DNA of 64,000 nucleotides, from NCBI GenBank assembly GCA_026724425.1, contig JAIUCV010000011.1:7957501-8021500 (forward strand), given 5' to 3'. Under the pieces are notes generated by a model that had not been told where the DNA came from, searched no databases, and saw only the letters and a program-made list of their open reading frames with translations. Origin of the DNA: Erythrophleum ivorense (taxonomy: Eukaryota > Streptophyta > Magnoliopsida > Fabales > Fabaceae). Shown in pieces: positions 35,895-46,142 of the stretch (its first letter is position 1; each line of letters begins with the position of its first letter). The position numbers and the translations under genes are program-made.

Positions 35895-37311
35895 ATCCTA
35901 ACAAAAAAAATTATGTTATTAAAAATTTTCATTTATTAATAAATGGGTTTGAAAAATATAAAAGTGGGATCAATATCAAATGTTATTTTGCAAATTAACT
36001 TAATTTTTTATTTTTGAATTTCTAAAAGATGTTTTTTTCTTTTTTGAAAAAAAAAAGCTAATTGTCAAAGAGTTTAAACCCAAATGTGTGTGTGTGTGTG
36101 TGTGTATCAAAAAAAGAATCGAGCTGGCCTCAATCCATTTAAATTTTTTTAAAGCCAAACTCAAGCTTAAAAATAGAAGAAAATATACGTATGAGCCTAG
36201 AGTCAATACTATTTTTTATGGGCTTAACTTGTGATTAAGTCTACATATACAGTGGTCACAACTCATACTCTATATTGCCTAACAATTTTTCTGGTTTTTA
36301 ATATTAAATATTTAGAAAAAAAAATTGTTTAATAACCTTAACTCAAGTGACACATTCTATAGATTTAATTAAAATTTATAGTTTTTACTATTTGTATTTA
36401 TCTCATTTTGCATTTTTTATATAGCATTTTTTTAAAAACATTATTGCTCTTTAATAAACAATAAAATTTTATAAAAGTTTTAACATTATTTTATACAATG
36501 CACAAGTCACAACTCGATTGTTTGGTACGGTCATAGAAAATGAATTTCATTTTTATAATTGTAAGTAGTGTCTAATATGTCATTGTAATAATTATTTGAT
36601 AGTATTTATTTCTTCTTCTTATTTTTTTAAAATAAGAGTATGAGACTTATTTCCTATCCACAAAATTAACTTTTTTTTATATTCATTTTTTTTTCTAACA
36701 ATTTTGGATAAGAAAAGTCTCTTGTCTTACCTAACAATTCTTCTCGTTCTCCATATTAAATATTATTTAAAGAATTATTCAAATAAAATAGAATAACATT
36801 GGTATTAGGTATTTCACTAATAACATAAAAGCCTATTTGGTTCACATAATTCTCAATTAGGGAATAGAAAAAAGAATACATCAAGAAATATAATTATTTT
36901 AGTTGTGTTTAGTATAAAAGAAATACTTTGTCATTTGTATGTTTGAATAGAAGAATAGAGAAAGGCTTGTAAAATAAACCAAAATGCCCTAAAGGAAAAA
37001 AAAAAAAACCATTTTGCATTCAATAGCCCTAGAAATACCATCTGCAAGCAACTCCATTGCTAACTCTGCCTCACTTAAAAAATGTCACCATTGGAATTAT
37101 GTTGCTCATGAAAACAATCTTGTCCTTCGATTTTGTTCAAATTTAATTTGAATGTTGGCTCATTTGCAAGAGACGAGTTGTTCCTCAGATCCACAATTCT
37201 TGATTCCTTTACTCATTTGATTTTGTCTAGAATTCCTCCTGATTTTGCTTCTTGCTTGGCTTCTTCTCATTCTATTCCCAGCAATCGGTGGTTTTTGGAG
37301 GTTGCCGATGA
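35895..37311. other. Intergenic DNA with a TG microsatellite
   Basis: (TG)n at 36085-36105. Otherwise AT-rich. The portion 37020-37311 is less AT-rich and leads into the broken frame at 37312; a 60-codon frame at 37133-37315 has no recognised domain. Confidence 0.5.
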
Positions 37312-37413
37312 CTGATGATTGGTGGTTGGTTTTTGTCAGTGAGCTTGAAAGGTGGTAAATATGTTAGGGACTCCAAGGTAATTGCAGTGCAAAGTGGAGA
37401 TGAAAGTTCCAAG
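37312..37413 (+). pseudogene. Left part of an unrecognised reading frame split by Copia-2
   Basis: The frame is open from 37312 and reads VSLKGGKYVRDSKVIAVQSG and DESSK up to the left edge of Copia-2. After the right edge, skipping the 5-bp duplicated target, the frame resumes in phase at 44094 and runs 30 codons to a stop at 44184-44186. A splice acceptor (TTTTTGTCAG, ending at 37339) could mark the start of an exon. The composition is protein-like, but I do not recognise the family. It may be a relic of a host gene. Confidence 0.45.
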
Positions 37414-37965
37414 TGCTAACAATATTTTTAGTTTTAATTTCTAATTAGGAAATTATATAAATAAATAAATTATAAAATATGTCTATCTAGTGTCTCAAGA
37501 ATAGCTATGGCAGTCTATAAAGTATAAAGGTAGAGAAAGCAACCTACTAAGCCCCTTAGGATTTTTTTTAGTAATCTCTTGATAAATGGAGAGTGAGAGT
37601 AGGAGAGTTATATTGATACTGGAGTTATTGTGGGAGAAGCCTTAATATGACTATGCATTTTAAAAAATTGACCATTGCCCCAATAACTCTTATTAATTTA
37701 ATTAAATAAATAAATAATTAATATATCCAAAATAACTTTCACTTCTCAATTAATCAACCTTGTGATAGGAAACCACTAATTACTATTAGACTACAAGTTG
37801 GAGCATTTACTCAATAGATTTATGTATAATCTAATCTATTATAGATTATACACATCTATTAGAGTTTAGCATTTAAAACATATCTAATTGCTTAATTAAT
37901 TTTGTAATTTCTTTAATAATCAATTAATGTTAATCCATAATTAAATTAATAAAATTTATTTATCA
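37414..37965 (-). repeat. 3' LTR of Copia-2
   Basis: 552 bp, collinear with 43536-44088 throughout (for example CTAATTAGGAAATTATATAA here against CTAATTAGGAGATTATATAA there). Confidence 0.92.
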
Positions 37966-37977
37966 ATCTCTCACTTA
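37966..37977 (-). other. Polypurine tract of Copia-2
   Basis: On the minus strand TAAGTGAGAGAT abuts the TG start of the 3' LTR, the expected position and composition for Copia. Confidence 0.75.
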
Positions 37978-38029
37978 GATAGTATTAATCAATTATTTAG
38001 AGCAAATTATAGAACAATGGAATTTTTAT

Positions 38030-38030
38030 C

Positions 38031-38061
<31 letters not shown>

Positions 38062-41000
38062 AGATAAGTAATTAGTATATGTTAAACCTTAACTAAAATT
38101 TAGAAAATGAAACAACACAAAATCACTAAATCCAATAAAGAAGCAAGTGATGTTAACTCTATGAATATAAAGTTCAATAATTTGAATAGAATAGAATTAC
38201 ATAAATGGTCTTAAACTAATAAAACATAAAATGAATATGTCTTAGACTCCCATTAGACAAAGGCTACATCAAAATTCAATAAGATCTATATAAGTTACAT
38301 GACTTTGAAATACTTCTATGGGTAAGCTTTTGGTTAATGGAGCCGCAACTATATGTTCACTAGAAATGTGAACCACATACATTTAAGATTCAACATTTTT
38401 TTTTCTGTAACAAATAGGAGTTTAAGATCAAAATGTTAAGTATGATTAAAATTTTTGTGATTTTGAGAGAAACTCACAGTAGATGAACTATTATAGTAAA
38501 TGGTTAAAGGCTACGATATAAAATCAACAAGACGTATGCCAAATATCAATTTCCTCAACGATATAGCTTAACAAGTAGCTTTATAACACGTAATATACTC
38601 TGCTTCCATAGTTTAGATAAATGTGAGTGTTTGTTTAACACTCTTCCATTAAACAATCCCCTTAGACATTATAAAGATGTATCTAGATGTTGACTTACGA
38701 TCATCTAAACAGGATGCGTGTATCCAACAATCTCAAAAGGGTTAGACTTTCTAAAAGTCAACATATCCAACAATCTATAAATCCAACCTTTCTTTGCTAC
38801 TCTCAGATAATTTTTGTTAGAATTACTCAAGTATCTCCTAAACACATTGATAGTAAAAACTATATCTGGACGAGTATATATGCGAGCCTACATAAGGCTG
38901 CCAACAGTAAAAATATATGGAATCTTATCCATTTTAGCCCTTTCAACATCATTTCAAAGGTACTGTAATCTTGATAACTTTTCATCTTTCCAAACAGGTG
39001 TAGCACAAAGAGAGCATGAATCCATATTAAACTTCTTAAGCAATCGATTAATATAAGTTGCCTGAGACAAACTAAGAATGTCATGATCACAATAGATCTA
39101 AATCCCAAGAACAAAAGAGGTCTCACCAAGGTCTTTCATATCAAAGTGGTATCATAATATATGTTTTGTCTTATTTAAAAAACTCATTGAATTACTAGCT
39201 AGTAGAATATCATCAATATAGAGCACAAAAATGACAAAATTGCTCTCATTAAATTTATAATAGATACATTGATTTGAGACATTTTCAATGAACTTAAGAG
39301 TAGTGATAACCTTGTCAAACTTTAAATATCACTGCTTGGAGGCTTGCTTTAGCTCATAGATGGATCTACGTAATTTACATACTAGATGCTCTTTGCCAAG
39401 TTCAATGAAACCATATAGTTGAATCATATATACGTCTTCATACAAGACTCCATTGAACAAAGCAATTTTAACATCTATCTGAAGAAGTTCAAGGTCAAGT
39501 TTTACAATAAGAGCTATGACTACCCTAAAAGCATCTTTAGTAGACATCAAAGAGAAGGTTTCTATATAATTGATAACTTCTTTCTGATTATAGCCTTTAG
39601 CTATAAGTTTGACTTTATATCTTTCAATCTCACCTGTGGCCCCTTGTTTGGTTTTAAAAACTCATTTATAACCAATAAGGTTGCACCCATCTAGTAACTC
39701 AACAAGTTCCCATACATAATTGTAATGCCTAGAAATCATTTCATCATTCATGGCCTCCAACCACTTGGAAGGATGAGGACCTGACATTGCTTATTGAAAA
39801 GATACAAGATCTAAACCATCATCAATGTTAGATTCAAATTTCTACAAGTAAAACATGTAATCACTCGGTATGGTAGGTTTACAGTCTCTTTAAGATTGTC
39901 TTAATTCAACAGCTGGCTCTTCAATACATGCCAAAGATGGTCCCATATCAATCTCAAGTAGATTTTCAACGACATCACTTCTATCAACTGAAGAGGGTGA
40001 TATAATAGGCATAGGAAAAATTGTGCTCTTATCACGTAAATTAATGACCTAAGCACTAAAACTCTCACTATCAAGTTGTCTTTAAAATAAAATGTCCAAT
40101 TAGATTTGATAATTTTGATAGTGTGAGTTGGGCAATAAAATTTGCATCCTCTTAATCTTGTACAATATCCAATGAAGAATTTATTAACAGTTTTGCAATT
40201 TAACTTCTTCAACTGAAGATTATATGGCCTCACTTCTACCTTACAACCCCATGCACCAAAATATGTCAAACTGTGCTTCTTTCTAGCATAAAGTTCATAT
40301 GGTGTCTTTGGCATTTTATTGGGTACTTGATTTAAAATATAAATTGTAGGTTTCAAAGTATCACTCCATAAGAATTCTGGTAACGAGGAATGACTTATCA
40401 CACCCCTGACCATATTCATTAAAATGCAATTGTGCCTTTCTGCAACCCCATTTTGTTGAAGGATACCAGGCATCATATATTAAGCTTCAATCTCATGTTC
40501 TTATAGGAATAGTGTGAATGGATTGAGATTTTTACCCATTTTAGTATACTCCCATAATATTCATTACCCCTATTTGATTTAACACATTTAATGACCTTAC
40601 CAATTTTTAACTCAATTGTTTTCTTAAAGGCCATAAAGGCATTTAATAATTTTGACTTTCCATGCAGAAGATCAATCCACCAATATTTAGAGCTATCATC
40701 TATAAAGGTAATATAATATTTAAATCCTCCCATAGCAATAGGTGTAATAGACTCATAAATGTCAGCATAAATTAGGTCCAAAATATTCTCAAACTTATTT
40801 ACTCTTTTATTTTTAGAATTGCTTAGAAGTTTTCCCTTGATATAATCAATACAAATTTCAAAGTTTAAGAAATCAAGATCTAGCAATACACCTTATCTTA
40901 TCATTCTCTCTAGTCTTTCTCTAATGATATGACACAAACGTTGATGCTATAACATGGAAGAGTTCTTATTGACTCTCCGAAGTTTATGTCCACTTACAAT

Positions 41001-42250
41001 ACTACCAAAAGTTCTAGGAGATTCAACTGAACAACTATTCAAATTCAAACAATATAAACCATTCTGCAAAGTTGTTGAACCAACAATAACAGAATTAAAA
41101 TAAATATCAATTTTTTCATTTTCTTGCCAAAAGGAATAACCACATTTGTCTAATATAGAGTTATATATTAAATTCCTACTTGCAAAAAGCACAGAAATGA
41201 TATTATTCAAATTCAATATGTCTAAAAGGTAAATTCAAATGATTAAACCCTACACATTCAACTATTGCCCTACTTCCTTTAACTCCTAAGATGGTTTTCT
41301 CCTTCTCACTTGGGATTTGCCTATTTTTGAGCCATTGTAAAGAATTCACAACATGAATAGTTGCATTAAAATTCAACCACTAAGAATCAAAAAATATTTT
41401 AAGATTGTTGGATTCTAAACAAACTAAAGCTAGAAGGGTTAATTTAGAAGATATACCTTCTCTTTTAACTTTGTTCTTTAACTTGAAGCAATCAGATATT
41501 TTATAATCAATCTTCTTGTAGCAGTGACACTCCCTTTTAAAGATTCTGTTCTATGGACCCTTATTTTTCTTGCCACCTTCTTTAATATAGATTTTGCAAA
41601 ATTTTGAAATGTTGATTTCTTTCTCTTCTTATCATTACCACCCAACTTACTGCTTGAGCCATGAGACAAATAATTTATAGTCGATGGTTGAAAATTCTTC
41701 TTAATTGACTCCTCTTTTTAAGTTACGATAGAGATCAATTAGTCCACTGTTCATTCTACCTCTAAAGAATTATAAGAAATTCTCAAAACTCTAGATTCAA
41801 TTGGCAGTGATTGGTGGATACAATAAACTAAAAAACTTTCTCTTAGGTCAACTTTATATGATTTCAGCTTATTATAAAAGTTGACAAGTTTCATGATATG
41901 TTCTCTAACACCTGATGCTTCATCATAGCGGGTGTTGTCAAGTAGTGAGATAAAATAGGTTTTTTGACTCTCATCAAATCTTTTAAATTTCTCGCAAACT
42001 ACCTTAAGGTACTTTACTGTAATATCTTTGTTTGGATTCTTTCTTTAATACCTTTCTTAATGGTGAAGTTAATCACTGTTAAACAAAGCTAGTTTGACTC
42101 GTATCACTACTTATGATAGGCCTTATCTCTAGTACTAGACTCAGCAGTAAGATTTGCTAGTTTGGGTTCTCTAAGAGCCAAATCTTTTTAGAAATAGTAA
42201 AGTATATGGAAAAAGACTCATTTTAGTCGTCATAGTTAGTCTCATTTAAA
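38030..42250 (-). pseudogene. Dead Copia gag-pol of Copia-2
   Basis: Reading on the minus strand: gag remnants at about 42050-41480, with a degraded zinc knuckle (CHCYKKIDYKISDC, about 41530-41485). Protease and linker follow at about 41460-40890. Integrase is at 40886-39901 (LIYADIYE, FIDDSSKYWW, QQNGVAERHN, then the GCK region). Reverse transcriptase is at about 39780-38860, with LLQIDVKIALFNGVLYEDVY near 39480 and an intact YIDD motif at 39209-39220. The RNase H part at about 38700-38000 is poorly preserved and interrupted by a TA microsatellite (38031-38060). Stops and shifts separate all parts, so no full polyprotein is possible. Confidence 0.88.
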
Positions 42251-43520
42251 GTCTTCATCATAGATAGTTGTTAAGTGACTAAAACAATAAAACAAAATTA
42301 AGAAATATTAATTATGTATATACAACATAATTATTAAACAAAGTTTCCAATCATATATTAGTTATGCAACTATATATAAAACAAAATTATTTATCATAAT
42401 TCTACTTAAGGGTTCTGAATTTTAAAAAACCAATAAGACTCACATATGTACCACACACATTTGGCTTATAGAAGAATCTTCACAAAAATGTAATTAATAT
42501 ATCTATACCGATAAAGTACAAGAAACATTAAAACATTATAGATAATGCCACTTGCCTATCCAAAAAAATCTAAACTCTAAAATTATATTGATAATGTCAC
42601 ACCAATAAAGTACAATTATTACTAGAATAATATATACATATTTTTTAAACACTTAACTAACATACAATCATGATTAGACTCGCGATAGGTAAGTACATAA
42701 TCACTAAGTTTAAACACTTCCATAATATTTGTAGAAAATTTATTAATTTATGCTAAAATTTTAACATATAAATATAAGAAGCATAAATCTTACAAAATAT
42801 TCAAAATTTTACCTAATGTATCAAAACACATTACTAGGGAGAGTACACAACATATATAATTCATAATTATGCATATATTATATAGAAAACATGTCATGTC
42901 AAAATTTTGAGAATATGATATTAATTTTTACTATACATGTTTGTGAAAATTTAGAATAACATATTTTTAGAGTCCAAAAAATTTCAAAAAATTAACTATT
43001 AAATAGAAAATAAAAAAATGAAGTGCATTGGGCCAAATATGGGCCTTGGGTTGGCCCACATGTGCCCCCACGTGTCAAAGGCCTTCTTCAACCTTGGAAC
43101 TCCAAGTTTCAACAATAATGGATTAATACCATTGTTGCTCCTCTAAAATTTTTTAAATCTCAGTTGTAATGTCTTTTCTCTTTATTAAAATGTCCTAAAC
43201 TCTTTGATAAGCAAAAATCATGAATAAATCAAAAGAAAAACAACCAGAGATGCATGAATAGTAAACATGATATCTCAAATTTTTTGAATCTTTGATCTAC
43301 TTCAATGAAATTTTAACACGATTCATCATTAATAAATCACACACGAAACATTACAATTATAAATCAACCAAGGATTGAAGCTAACAACTAAAGAAGTACA
43401 AAATCCCTAGTTCCTTTTATGCCATTGTTCTTTGTTTCTTTTTTTTTTTGAATTAATTAAAATTGTGAACAAATGTTAATTAGGCATGAAATTTTGCATA
43501 TATCAAAATACTGTCAACAT
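42251..43520 (-). other. Non-coding leader of Copia-2
   Basis: About 1.27 kb lies between the primer site and the first recognisable gag sequence. I see no coding capacity. A GC-richer island at about 43025-43110 contains CCCACGTGTC, a G-box-like string. The length is large for a Copia leader and could include a lost coding part or an insertion. Confidence 0.5.
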
Positions 43521-43533
43521 AACTCTAATACCA
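43521..43533 (-). other. Primer-binding site of Copia-2
   Basis: TGGTATTAGAGTT on the minus strand, just inside the 5' LTR, resembles the TGGTATCAGAGC complement of initiator tRNA-Met used by many plant Copia elements. Confidence 0.75.
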
Positions 43534-43535
43534 TT

Positions 43536-44088
43536 TGCTAATAATATTTTTATTTTTAATTCCTAATTAGGAGATTATATAAATAAATAAATTATAAAAT
43601 CTATCATACCTAATATCTCTAGAATAGCTATGACAGATTGTAAAGAAGAAAGGTAGAGAAAACAACCTGCTTAACCCCTTAAATTTTTTCTAAGTAATCT
43701 TTTGATAAATAAAAAGTGAGAGAAAAAGAATTATATTAATACTAGAATTATCATGGGAGAGACCTTAAATGTTTCAAAAAAATGACCATTACCCCAATTA
43801 CTCTTATTAATTTAATTAAATAAATAATTAATATATCAAAATAACTCCTACTTTTCAATTAGTTAGCTTTGTGATAAAAAACTATTGACTATTAATAGAC
43901 TACAGTTTGAAACTTCTACCTAATGAACTTATGTATAATTTAACTTATTACAAATTACACACAATTATTTAGCCAATATGTTCAAGGTTTAGCATTTAAG
44001 ACAGAATTAATTGCTTAATTAATTTTATATTTTTTTTAATAATTAATTAATGTTAATTCATAATTAAATTAATAAAATTTATTTAACA
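43536..44088 (-). repeat. 5' LTR of Copia-2
   Basis: 553 bp, on the minus strand starts TGTTAAATAAATT and ends ATTAGCA. It contains the element promoter and lies about 430 bp upstream of the ATG at 44517. Confidence 0.92.
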
Positions 44089-44093
44089 TGAAG

Positions 44094-44186
44094 AAGGCTA
44101 TTTTGGATGATGCCAATACAGTCATTGAGCAAGGGAAAAAAAAAATTCCCTGGGTTCTGCCATGCCAAGCTTTGATTCAATCCTGA
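44094..44186 (+). pseudogene. Right part of the reading frame split by Copia-2
   Basis: Thirty codons (KAILDDANTVIEQGKKK, then IPWVLPCQALIQS) followed by TGA. It is in phase with 37312-37413 once the retrotransposon and one copy of the 5-bp target are discounted. Family unknown. Confidence 0.45.
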
Positions 44187-44516
44187 TGGGTGCTTGAGAT
44201 TTTTGGACGACGGGCAAAATGGGAAATCTACCATTTTGGCTCCAAAATTATAGGCCTTCGCACGCGCATAATGTCAAAATTTGATGACTGTGGCCCTCAT
44301 CCCAACGCACTTGATGAAGCCAACCAGACATATTTTTGCAATGTGATACAGGCAGTCTCTCCCATGGGCCGAACCAAATATGCCCTAAATATATTTTTTT
44401 CGATCAATAAGACAAGTCCAGGCCCATTACTCCAAATTCTCACTAAAAGGCGCCAAATCCTCCCGCCAAGAAGTGCGTTCCCGCTACTTTTCTCGCACAA
44501 TTTTCCATTCTCAACA

Positions 44517-44681
44517 ATGGCAGTTTCTCTGGTTCCCGCCAAATTCTACGGTGCTAGCCTCCCACGTCTTCGGATCTATACCGACGTCAAGTTCAGCGCC
44601 AGCGATGTCGTGGGCCAACGAAACTCACTGGTCAATGGGTGGTCTCGGCTTCAGTCGCCTCAAGCTCCAGGCCAAAATTGA
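44517..44681 (+). CDS. Short frame with protein-like start, overlapping the next gene
   Basis: The ATG at 44517 has an excellent context (aacaATGG) and opens a 54-codon frame (MAVSLVPAKFYGASLPRLRI near the start). The first 30 or so residues look like a real conserved amino end. After about 44604 the frame drifts into sequence that is evidently coding in the +1 frame (44605-45186). Either this is the true amino end of that gene separated by an indel (net shift of one base), or it is an overlapping upstream ORF. I cannot decide from the sequence. Confidence 0.45.
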   Translation: MAVSLVPAKFYGASLPRLRIYTDVKFSASDVVGQRNSLVNGWSRLQSPQAPGQN

Positions 44682-45186
44682 GGGCCACGTCAACAATCTT
44701 CGTGCCGAGCGTGAGAGCCGTAGTCCAGTTACGGAGGCTCGTTCGTTTTTTGGTGGATCGGAGAGTAATAGGGCAGCTTCGATTTCACCGCCTTCGGCAC
44801 CTGTTGCGACCAAGCGACGAAGATACATGGCTTTCATAGATGACGATGCGGAAGAAAGAGCAGAGGCAGAGGAAATTGAAGGTGGTAATCGTAGGGCTCG
44901 GAGGAGGTTGGTGAAGAAGCTTGGGGATGATTTTGATAGGGTGGCTTCGGAGAACGAGAGAACTGATGTATCTGAAACTGGAAACGAGCAAAAGAGTCGG
45001 AAATTGGGACGAAGTTATGATGATGATGATGCTGTGATGAAGGTGGTTGAAGAGGCAAATAATTCGAATTATAAAGAAAAGAAGGCGAAGACTGGGAAGA
45101 ACAGTAAGAGTCAAGGTAACAAGAACACTGTTTCTGGCGGCGGGGTTAGAACTTCCCCGAGATTGGCAAAGCGTGAGTCCAATTAG
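44605..45186 (+). CDS. Unrecognised basic/acidic nuclear-type protein
   Basis: 193 residues from the first ATG in this frame (MSWANETHWSMGGLGFSRLK). I do not recognise the family. Visible features are an amino-terminal segment with a possible short helix (SRLKLQAKIEGHVNNLRAER), a basic cluster TKRRR at 69-73 that could be a nuclear signal, and a charged Glu/Arg-rich middle (AEERAEAEEIEGGNRRARRR). A DDDD stretch, a Lys/Ser-rich tail and RTSPRLAKRE at the end complete it. It is probably a disordered nuclear protein. It is single-exon as far as can be seen. The likely true amino end is in another frame (44517-44604), so the gene may be frameshifted or may start internally. Copia-2 sits just upstream and may disturb its promoter. 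Confidence 0.6.
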   Translation: MSWANETHWSMGGLGFSRLKLQAKIEGHVNNLRAERESRSPVTEARSFFGGSESNRAASISPPSAPVATKRRRYMAFIDDDAEERAEAEEIEGGNRRARRRLVKKLGDDFDRVASENERTDVSETGNEQKSRKLGRSYDDDDAVMKVVEEANNSNYKEKKAKTGKNSKSQGNKNTVSGGGVRTSPRLAKRESN

Positions 45187-46142
45187 CCATGAATTTGACA
45201 ATTGTGCTGCCCAATTTGCCTTCTATCAGTGCCAAGCTTTGTAGAATTATAGGAAATAGGGCTTCTATCTGTGGCTTTTTTTTTTCTGTGCCTCATTTTT
45301 ACAGAAAATTCGGGCTCTCTCGTTGTGTGATAATCCGTGTTGAGAGGCTCGGATTTAGTTGTGCTTGTATAGTGCTTCTTCTGTTCATTTGAAATTATCA
45401 GAGAGATAATGCCTTCAAATCTTGTGATGTAGTTGAATTATGTTCACTCTGTGTATTTGCTGTTTCCCCAAAAAAAAAAATTGTTCATTAATCGTCTGAA
45501 ATTTCGTCTGTCGATTGTTGAGGCCTACCCGAGGCCCAGACACAGATGGGTTTCATATCCATTAATCCTTTGTCATGGTCTTGAAGCAATCAAACTTAAT
45601 CTTTATGGGCATTGCAGGATGGAGCCTCAACTTGAGCTTAGAAGTTGGGTATATCTAAGGTTGTCATACTTTACGAAGTTGAAATTTCCGATTCTTATAA
45701 AGCTAGCCCTCTATAAAATTACCCTTGAATGTATGTCATGTCATCTTGGTCTTGCACAACAAACTCACAAATGTAAGGAAGGCAAATGATACAAAACGCT
45801 AGTAATAATTTGAAAATTCTTCAGAGTACAGCAGAAGGGTTAATCAGGTTAATGATTTACTTGTATGACTTCAAAAAGCAATCAATTCACCTCTATAACA
45901 GATCCTCGCAAATTTAGTTTATCTTGAGGATGTGCTTTGAAATAATACTGTTCATAAGAGTCTCTAATCTGTGCCGCAACACTATATACTCACGCGGTCA
46001 CTTGATTGTGGCATTGTTGATGAAAATCTAAGGATATAGTACAAAACTGGCCATTTAGACCATAACAGAACCAAACCACAAAAAGAACCCATATTCCACC
46101 CACCTCCATTTTGATTCAATAATGAAAAAACTTTGAATTTCG
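45187..46142. other. Spacer between two convergent genes
   Basis: It holds the 3' UTR of the 44.6-kb gene on the left and that of the MAN6-like gene (minus strand) on the right. The 118-codon frame at 45433-45789 shows no domain and I do not call it a gene. Confidence 0.5.

Larger units (their letters stand above)
37414..44088 (-). mobile_element. Complete but degenerate Ty1/copia LTR retrotransposon (Copia-2)
   Basis: A 6675-bp element on the minus strand. LTRs (37414-37965 and 43536-44088) start TGCTAA and end TTATCA or TTAACA. Next to the 5' LTR is TGGTATTAGAGTT (minus strand, 43521-43533), close to the usual primer site for initiator tRNA-Met. Next to the 3' LTR is a polypurine tract (minus strand, AAGTGAGAGAT). 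Integrase precedes reverse transcriptase, so it is Copia. Flanking pentamers CCAAG and TGAAG differ at two positions, so the target duplication is decayed. The LTRs differ at many sites and the polyprotein is broken. Confidence 0.92.

Noticed and set aside
44190..44516. Upstream extension of the 44517 frame
   Set aside because: It begins at TTG in promoter-like sequence; the first good ATG is 44517.
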